The notes under the pieces were generated by a model. The model saw only the letters and a program-made list of their open reading frames with translations, was not told the origin of the DNA and searched no databases. Shown one piece after another: positions 5,182 to 6,867 of a stretch of DNA of 6,867 bases (position 1 is its first letter; each line of letters begins with the position of its first letter). Position numbers and translations under genes: made by a program. Location of the stretch: contig CADCTH010000510.1 in assembly GCA_902805495.1 (NCBI GenBank), positions 1 through 6,867 of the forward strand, written 5' to 3'. The stretch is from an uncultured Actinomycetospora sp. (GTDB lineage: Bacteria; Actinomycetota; Actinomycetes; Mycobacteriales; Pseudonocardiaceae).

Positions 5182-5569
5182 CGACCGAGGAGCCCTTCCG
5201 CTCGTCCGTGCCACGAGATCGAGCTGATGCGACCCAGCTGGCGCCCTCTAGCTGCCCTGCAGGCGCAAAGGTCCTGCGCAAGGCCAGTGCCCGCGCCGCT
5301 ATTGCAGCAGGCCCCGAAGGGTTGTGGCGCAGCGCACACTCTTCGCGCGTGAGCCCCCTTTGCTGACGACGTCCAACGTTCGTGTCCGCCGCATGCGGAC
5401 CGCCGCGGCAGCCGACCTTTCAACGTCGCGCTGTGTCCTCGTCCAGCCTCAGGCGAGCCGCGCCGTGACCCCGCCGCTGTGCCGGCCGGGGTTGCGGAGC
5501 CCAATTACATCGACCGCACGGCCGCCGTCCTCGCACGGGCCATGCGGATATCTAGGAGTTGGTTCGGCT
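5182..5569. other. divergent intergenic region between sigma factor and PRC-barrel gene
   Basis: About 390 bases without a convincing gene; the frames that cross it are Arg/Ala/Pro-rich shadows. It should contain the promoters of the sigma operon (leftward) and of the PRC-barrel gene (rightward). I cannot point to a convincing -35/-10 pair for either. Structures seen are the inverted repeat at 5384-5400 and a near direct repeat, GCGCAAAGG (5263-5271) and GCGCAAGG (5276-5283), 82 to 102 bases before the sigma start. On the right, AGGAG at 5554-5558 is the ribosome site of the next gene. Confidence 0.5.
5384..5400. promoter_or_regulatory. inverted repeat, possible protein-binding site
   Basis: GTCCGC (5384-5389) and GCGGAC (5395-5400) are perfect inverted 6-mers around CGCAT. 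The repeat lies near the middle of the divergent intergenic region and could be an operator for either gene or a small hairpin. In DNA this GC-rich a 6-bp match may also be chance. Confidence 0.25.
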
Positions 5570-6514
5570 ATGGCCGTCAACGTCAGCGACCCTCGTGAAC
5601 TCAGCGGCGCCACTGTCACCGGCAGCCACGGGGAGAAGCTCGGCAAGGTCGACACGGTGTACCTCGACAACGAGACCGAGCGCCCCGAGTGGGCCGCGGT
5701 GAAGACCGGCCTGTTCGGTAGCCACGTCTCGCTGGTCCCCCTGGCCTCCGCCCAGTACCAGGGCGGGTCGCTGCAGGTGCCCTTCACCAAGGACGACGTC
5801 CAGCACGCTCCGCACCACGACCCGGGTCAGGAGCTCTCGGTCGAGCAGGAGAAGCAGCTGTTCGACCACTACGGCATCGCGTACGGCGGCGACAGCGCCA
5901 CCGCGCGCACCGAGGCCACCCCGACCGGCGGCGAGCAGGACGGCGACTCGTCCGCATCGACCGTCGGCGCCACCGGTCGTGAGACCCACGACCAGTCCCA
6001 GCAGCCCCAGGGCGAGCGACGCACTGGGCAGCAGGAGCACCCCGGCGGCGTCGGCCACGACACGTCCGGACCGACCACCGACGAGGCGATGACGCGCTCG
6101 GAGGAGGAGCTGCGCGTCGGCACCGAGACCCGGGAGCGTGGCCGCGCCCGCTTGCGCAAGTACGTCGTCACCGAGCAGCAGACCCAGACCGTGCCGGTGT
6201 CGCGTGAGGAGGTCCGCGTCGAGCGCGAGCCCATCACCGAGCAGAACGCGCCCGCCGCGCACGACGGGCCCGCCATCTCCGAGGAGGAGCACGAGGTCGT
6301 CCTGCACGAGGAGCGCCCCGTCGTCGGCAAGGAGACGGTGGCCAAGGAGCGCGTCCGGATGGACACCGAGACCCAGCGATCCGAGGAGCAGGTCTCCGAC
6401 GAGGTCCGCAAGGAGCAGATCGAGGCCACCGACGGAACCGACGGCACGACCGACGCCGCCGGCACCACCGGCGCCGGGCGCCGCCAGTCCGAGCCGGCCG
6501 ACCCGCGCAACTGA
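5570..6514 (+). CDS. PRC-barrel and DUF2382 (YsnF-type) stress-response protein
   Basis: 314 residues from the ATG at 5570, with AGGAG (5554-5558) 11 bases before it. The frame is open further upstream, but that part is not protein-like. Residues about 8-75 form a PRC-barrel: LSGATVTGSHGEKLGKVDTV, YLDNETERPEWAAVKTGLFG, SHVSLVPLASA, SLQVPFTKDDV. A short helix (LSVEQEKQLFDHYGIAYGG) follows, then a Gln/Gly/Ser/Thr-rich linker at about 108-172. Residues about 173-285 are a DUF2382 domain: MTRSEEELRVGTETRERGRA, LRKYVVTEQQTQTVPVSREE, VRVEREPI, then HEVVLHEERPVVGKETVAKE and RVRMDTE. The protein is very acidic and hydrophilic with no signal peptide or membrane helix, hence cytosolic. Proteins of this make-up are linked to general stress in Gram-positive bacteria; the biochemical activity is not known. 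It is divergent from the ECF sigma/Asp23 operon and may be a target of that sigma factor (inference). Confidence 0.9.
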   Translation: MAVNVSDPRELSGATVTGSHGEKLGKVDTVYLDNETERPEWAAVKTGLFGSHVSLVPLASAQYQGGSLQVPFTKDDVQHAPHHDPGQELSVEQEKQLFDHYGIAYGGDSATARTEATPTGGEQDGDSSASTVGATGRETHDQSQQPQGERRTGQQEHPGGVGHDTSGPTTDEAMTRSEEELRVGTETRERGRARLRKYVVTEQQTQTVPVSREEVRVEREPITEQNAPAAHDGPAISEEEHEVVLHEERPVVGKETVAKERVRMDTETQRSEEQVSDEVRKEQIEATDGTDGTTDAAGTTGAGRRQSEPADPRN

Positions 6515-6522
6515 TCCCGACG

Positions 6523-6567
6523 CCGGGGGTGCGGGCGTCCTCACGGCGAGGACGCCGCACCCGCCGG
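6523..6567 (+). terminator. strong hairpin terminator after the PRC-barrel/DUF2382 gene
   Basis: GGGTGCGGGCGTCCTC pairs with GAGGACGCCGCACCC through 15 base pairs with one bulged G, and outer GC pairs extend the stem to about 6523-6542 with 6548-6567; the loop is ACGGC. It begins 8 bases after the stop codon. No T-run follows, which is common in high-GC actinobacteria. It separates this gene from the next one on the same strand. Confidence 0.7.
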
Positions 6568-6584
6568 TGACTACCGTGCCGGGG

Positions 6585-6867
6585 ATGCCGAGGTCGACCG
6601 CCGACGTCTACCGGCACTTCGGTGAGATCGAGGCCGCCGGGACGCTCTACGAGTCCGTCGCGGTGGCCCTGAGCGCATCCTCCGACGCGCTGCGGGCCCT
6701 CGAGACGGTTCCCGCCCACCGGCGGCAGCCCGAGACGGTCCTGGCCGCGCTGCACGATCTCGCCCTCGCCGGCCGTGCCCCGGCGCTCGCCGCCGCCGAC
6801 GTGGCGGCGGCCGGCGAGGCCGCGGCGTCCGCCGCGGTCGACACCTTGGTGCGGATGACCGACGCGG
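6585..6867 (+). CDS. DUF2332-family protein, N-terminal part (cut by window edge)
   Basis: An ATG at 6585 opens a frame of 94 complete codons running off the right edge. The translation MPRSTADVYRHFGEIEAAGT and LYESVAVALSASSDALRALE is followed by TVPAHRRQPETVLAALHDLA. The order 'YRxFxExEAxG-x-LYE ... A ... L ... VPxxxRQPxxxLAA' is the start of DUF2332 proteins, which are common in actinobacteria and of unknown function; members are usually over 300 residues, so most of the protein lies outside. It continues LALAGRAPALAAADVAAAGE and is rich in alanine. In-frame GTG codons at 6576 and 6567 are alternative starts; none of the three has a good ribosome site. I chose the ATG because 6567 lies inside the terminator hairpin of the preceding gene. 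Confidence 0.75.
   Translation, partial: MPRSTADVYRHFGEIEAAGTLYESVAVALSASSDALRALETVPAHRRQPETVLAALHDLALAGRAPALAAADVAAAGEAAASAAVDTLVRMTDA

Noticed and set aside
4789..5352. 187-residue plus-strand frame opposite the sigma factor gene
   Set aside because: Antisense to the conserved sigma regions, with no start signal and no recognisable domain.
5324..5569. In-frame upstream extension of the PRC-barrel protein
   Set aside because: The Arg/Pro/Ser-rich sequence is unlike the family, and the ATG at 5570 has its own AGGAG.
5552..6544. 330-residue minus-strand frame rich in Leu/Gly/Val opposite the PRC-barrel gene
   Set aside because: It is a shadow of a highly biased, acidic, conserved gene; the low-complexity Leu/Val/Gly content comes from reversed GAG/GAC/ACC codons.
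1..6867. CRISPR array, phage defence cluster or retron-like element
   Set aside because: No spaced repeats, reverse transcriptase, nuclease or other defence genes are visible on either strand.

Overview
The window is very GC-rich DNA with strong G/C third-position bias in every convincing gene. It looks like the chromosome of a high-GC actinomycete. A Pseudonocardiales- or Geodermatophilales-type host is my inference from the mix of families (DUF2332, PRC-barrel/DUF2382, zinc-finger Asp23), not something the sequence proves.

Layout from left to right. (1) 1-219, minus: the N-terminus of a DoxX-like membrane protein, cut by the window edge. (2) 391-1499, minus: a two-gene operon, SGNH/GDSL hydrolase then RidA-family protein, joined by an ATGA stop/start overlap. 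(3) 1557-2180, plus: a divergent TetR-family regulator. A near-perfect 20-bp palindrome between regulator and hydrolase lies inside a probable leaderless promoter of the hydrolase operon, so local control by this TetR is likely. (4) 2181-3817: a stretch of decayed DNA. It holds a frameshifted DUF1697 gene, a tRNA-Arg(CCT)-like remnant that has lost its D arm, a tyrosine-recombinase gene that has lost its core-binding domain and catalytic tyrosine, and a minus-strand coding-like fragment of unknown origin. I read this as the scar of a mobile element that once used a tRNA gene as its attachment site. (5) 3818-5181, minus: an ECF-type sigma factor coupled by a second ATGA overlap to a protein with an anti-sigma-like HxxxCxxC zinc motif at its N-terminus and an Asp23/Gls24 envelope-stress domain at its C-terminus. 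(6) 5182-5569: a divergent intergenic region. (7) 5570-6514, plus: a PRC-barrel plus DUF2382 (YsnF-type) stress protein, followed by a strong hairpin. (8) 6585-6867, plus: the start of a DUF2332 protein running off the right edge.

Two functional units stand out. One is the TetR-operator-SGNH/RidA module, which looks like small-molecule-responsive metabolism or detoxification. The other is the sigma/zinc-finger-Asp23 pair divergent from a PRC-barrel/DUF2382 gene, which looks like a compact envelope or general stress locus in which the Asp23 protein may itself hold the sigma factor. No CRISPR array, rRNA, intact tRNA or intact transposase is visible.
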